Origin: Legionellales bacterium
GTDB lineage: Bacteria; Pseudomonadota; Gammaproteobacteria; PIVX01
DNA length: 8,496 bases
Reading direction: 5' to 3'
Assembly: GCA_013215905.1 (NCBI GenBank)
Contig: JABSQI010000059.1
Coordinates: 1-8,496, forward strand
In this document: in pieces, positions 6,124 to 8,496 of the stretch
Position numbering within the stretch: the first letter of the stretch is position 1
Layout: every line of letters begins with the position of its first letter
The notes under the pieces: model-generated
Databases searched by the model: none
What the model saw: the letters and a program-made list of their open reading frames with translations, nothing else
What the model was told of the DNA's origin: nothing
Translations under genes and position numbers: made by a program

Positions 6124-8496
6124 TTAATGAGCATCATTCCAGTTTTTTCCAACTTCAACAATAACATCCAAAGAAACATTTAAAGATACGCAATTTTCCA
6201 TATTTTCAACCACTATATCATGTATTACAGAAATATCATCATCATGTACTTCGAAAACTAATTCATCATGAACCTGCATGGTCATACAAGCTCTTAATTC
6301 TTCTTGTTGCAACTTCTTATCAATACTCAACATTGCTAGTTTTATTATATCCGCAGCACTTCCTTGAACAGGCGCATTTATTGCTGCTCTTTCAGCGGCA
6401 GTTTTTACTTGATGATTTTTTGAATTAATTTCTGGTAGATATAGTCTCCTGCCAAATATTGATTCGACATAACCATTTGAACGTGCGAAGTCTTTTGTAG
6501 ATTCAATATATTCTTTTACCTTTGGATATCTATGAAAATAAATATCTATATAATGCTTAGCATCAAACCGAGAAATACCAAGCTGTTTTGCCAAACCAAA
6601 TTCTGACATTCCATAAATCAAACCAAAATTAATAGCTTTTGCTTTTCTTCTCTGCTCATCGGTAACTGCATCTATATCTACTCCAAAAACATCACTTGCA
6701 GTGAAACTATGCACATCTTGTTTATCCTTAAAAGCTCTTAGTAATCCAAGATCATTAGATATATGTGCCATAACTCTAAGTTCAATTTGAGAATAATCTG
6801 CTGACAAAATTGAGAATCCATGAGGCGCAATAAATGCTTCCCGTATTCTTCGACCCTCCTCTGTTCTTATTGGAATATTCTGTAGATTTGGCTCAGTAGA
6901 AGATAATCTACCTGTTGAAGTAACAGTTTGATTAAAAGAGGTATGGATTCTATTAGTCTTAGGATTTATCTGTTGAGGCAAAGCATCAGTATAAGTTGAT
7001 TTTAACTTGGATAACTGACGATATTCCAAAATTATTCTTGGTAGTTCATATTCATTTGATAACTCTGCTAATACAAACTCTGCTGTTGACGGTTGACCTT
7101 TAGGTGTTTTTTTAATAACAGGAAGACCTAATTTAGAATATAAAATTTCCTGGAGTTGCTTTGGCGAAGATAAATTAAATTCAAAGCCAACAATTTTATG
7201 AGCTCTTTGGATTAATTTATCAATTTTGATCAAAAGCTCTGAACTCTGCTTGATTAATAATTCTTGATTTACCAAAACTCCTTGATATTCAAGATTTGCT
7301 AAAATATTTAATAATGGAAAATCTATCTCTTGACATACTTTCTGTGCCCAGATCTCACCAACAAATTTTTCTTTAAATTTTTTATAAAGTTGCATAGTTA
7401 TATCCGCATCTTCAGCAGCATATTTTGTGGCAATTGATACTTCTACTTGATCAAAAGTTTTTTGATCTTTCCCTTTACCAGCAATCTCTTCAAAAGTTAT
7501 AGTTTCATGGTTCAACCATTTTAAAGATAAACTATCTAAGTCGTGTCTCGTATTTGTAGTACTTAGGACATAAGACGCTATCATAGTATCAAATACTCTA
7601 TTTTTAACTACTATGTTATAATTTTTTAAAACATTTAAATCATACTTTAAATTATGTCCAATAATTGTTTTTTCTTTTAATTCGAATATTTTGCTTAGCT
7701 CTTTAAGAATATATTCTTGTGGTAACTGCTTTTGTTTAGAATCAAGATGATTGATTGGTATGTAATAAGCTTCATATGGTTTGAATGATATTGATACTCC
7801 TACAAGCTTAGCTTCTATGGCATTAATGCTTGTAGTTTCAGTATCTAAGGCAAATTCTGTAGAATCTAACATACGCTGATAAATATCTTGAAAATCTTTT
7901 TTAGTATAAACCGTAGAATATTTTGCTTTCTGTAGTGTAGGTTTATTATTATTTCCTAGTATCTGCTTATGTAGGCTATTCATCTCCAATTTTTGCAAAA
8001 TAGGTAATAATTTTTCACGATTCGGCTCAGTAAGAACTAAATCATCAAGATCTACTGGAATATTAACATCTGTCTTAATAGTAACAAGTTGTTTAGCCAG
8101 TACTAAATTCTCTAGAGATTCTTGCAATCTTTGACCGATCTTTCCAGTGATCTGATCAGCATTTTCTATCACGTTTTCTAAACAACCATATTTCTCTAAC
8201 CATTTAATAGCTGTTTTAGGCCCACAACCTTGAACTCCAGGGACATTATCAACTTTATCACCAATTAGCGCTAAGTAGTCAATTATTTTTTCAGGGAGCA
8301 CACCAAATTTTTTTTCCACTCTACTTTCATCTAATATCTCATCAGACATAGTATTGATAATTCTTACATCTTCATTAACTAATTGAGTAAGATCTTTATC
8401 TCCGGTAGAAATTAATACTTTAAAACCCTTTTCTTTGTAATTTACAGCTAAAGTCCCTAAAACATCCTCTGCCTCAACTCCTTCTATACTAAGTAA
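6124..8496 (-). CDS. polA: DNA polymerase I, 5' end beyond the window
   Basis: Family-A polymerase for Okazaki-fragment processing and repair. The frame stays open to the window edge, so about 790 residues are present. By alignment to E. coli PolA from memory, roughly the first 105 are missing; ATG 8349 is internal. Domains in order: 5' nuclease, with GVEAED (8464-8481), TGDKD, and helix-hairpin-helix GDKVDNVPGVQGCGPKTA; then 3'-5' exonuclease; then polymerase. Numbering from Met 8349, the proofreading residues Asp169/Glu171 (DTE), Asp237 (NLKYD) and Tyr310/Asp314 (YAAEDAD) are all present, so proofreading should be active. The polymerase has motif A DYSQIELR (Asp518), motif B RRKAKAINFGLIYG (Arg567, Lys571, Phe575, Tyr579) and motif C VHDELVFEV (Asp695). 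Phe575 is the position that governs dideoxynucleotide discrimination in the family. One metal-ligand position of the 5' nuclease is Glu where E. coli has Asp115. Confidence 0.97.
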   Translation of the reverse strand, partial: LLSIEGVEAEDVLGTLAVNYKEKGFKVLISTGDKDLTQLVNEDVRIINTMSDEILDESRVEKKFGVLPEKIIDYLALIGDKVDNVPGVQGCGPKTAIKWLEKYGCLENVIENADQITGKIGQRLQESLENLVLAKQLVTIKTDVNIPVDLDDLVLTEPNREKLLPILQKLEMNSLHKQILGNNNKPTLQKAKYSTVYTKKDFQDIYQRMLDSTEFALDTETTSINAIEAKLVGVSISFKPYEAYYIPINHLDSKQKQLPQEYILKELSKIFELKEKTIIGHNLKYDLNVLKNYNIVVKNRVFDTMIASYVLSTTNTRHDLDSLSLKWLNHETITFEEIAGKGKDQKTFDQVEVSIATKYAAEDADITMQLYKKFKEKFVGEIWAQKVCQEIDFPLLNILANLEYQGVLVNQELLIKQSSELLIKIDKLIQRAHKIVGFEFNLSSPKQLQEILYSKLGLPVIKKTPKGQPSTAEFVLAELSNEYELPRIILEYRQLSKLKSTYTDALPQQINPKTNRIHTSFNQTVTSTGRLSSTEPNLQNIPIRTEEGRRIREAFIAPHGFSILSADYSQIELRVMAHISNDLGLLRAFKDKQDVHSFTASDVFGVDIDAVTDEQRRKAKAINFGLIYGMSEFGLAKQLGISRFDAKHYIDIYFHRYPKVKEYIESTKDFARSNGYVESIFGRRLYLPEINSKNHQVKTAAERAAINAPVQGSAADIIKLAMLSIDKKLQQEELRACMTMQVHDELVFEVHDDDISVIHDIVVENMENCVSLNVSLDVIVEVGKNWNDAH

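Noticed and set aside
1..8496. CRISPR array, tRNA or rRNA genes, insertion sequence, or defence/toxin cassette
   Set aside because: No regularly spaced repeats, no tRNA-like cloverleaf, no transposase motifs or terminal inverted repeats, and no toxin-antitoxin or nuclease signatures were seen apart from PolA.

Overview
The window is AT-rich Gram-negative chromosomal DNA that reads as Gammaproteobacteria. The family-A DNA polymerase at the right end is close to the E. coli type, and the A/T-biased codons, extended -10 promoters and gene set fit Francisella or a near relative. That organism call is an inference from recalled sequence character, not from a search.

Layout. Positions 1-150 are an A/T-rich leader with a plausible promoter. 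An 83-residue orphan protein follows (151-402). Next is a flavodoxin-fold NAD(P)H:FMN-type oxidoreductase (489-1028), with a TATAAT box just before it. From about 1118 to 5346 runs a plus-strand operon for a MacAB/Lol-type ABC exporter: a membrane-fusion (adaptor) protein, an ATPase, and two different FtsX-fold permeases. The ATPase and first permease overlap by 4 nt, and the second permease follows after 13 nt. After a 158-nt convergent spacer with a candidate hairpin, the minus strand carries a small type IV pilin-like protein with its own promoter (5505-5861), a 262-nt spacer, and the 3' part of polA (6124 to the window edge, 5' end missing).

How the genes work together. The four exporter genes should make an inner-membrane complex in which the ATPase drives a permease heterodimer coupled to a periplasmic adaptor. 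No outer-membrane channel is encoded here, and the substrate cannot be read from the sequence. The oxidoreductase, pilin and polA look like independent units.

The most unusual structure is between the adaptor and ATPase genes. The last 104 bp of the adaptor region, including its 3' end and ribosome-binding site, is present twice in tandem with no gaps and about 79% identity. The second copy still encodes a recognisable adaptor C-terminus ending in its own stop. This is a fossil duplication or recombination scar. Smaller points are an Asp-to-Glu change at a metal-ligand position in the PolA 5' nuclease, the missing arginine in the adaptor's hairpin-tip motif, and the acidic tail of the pilin-like protein.
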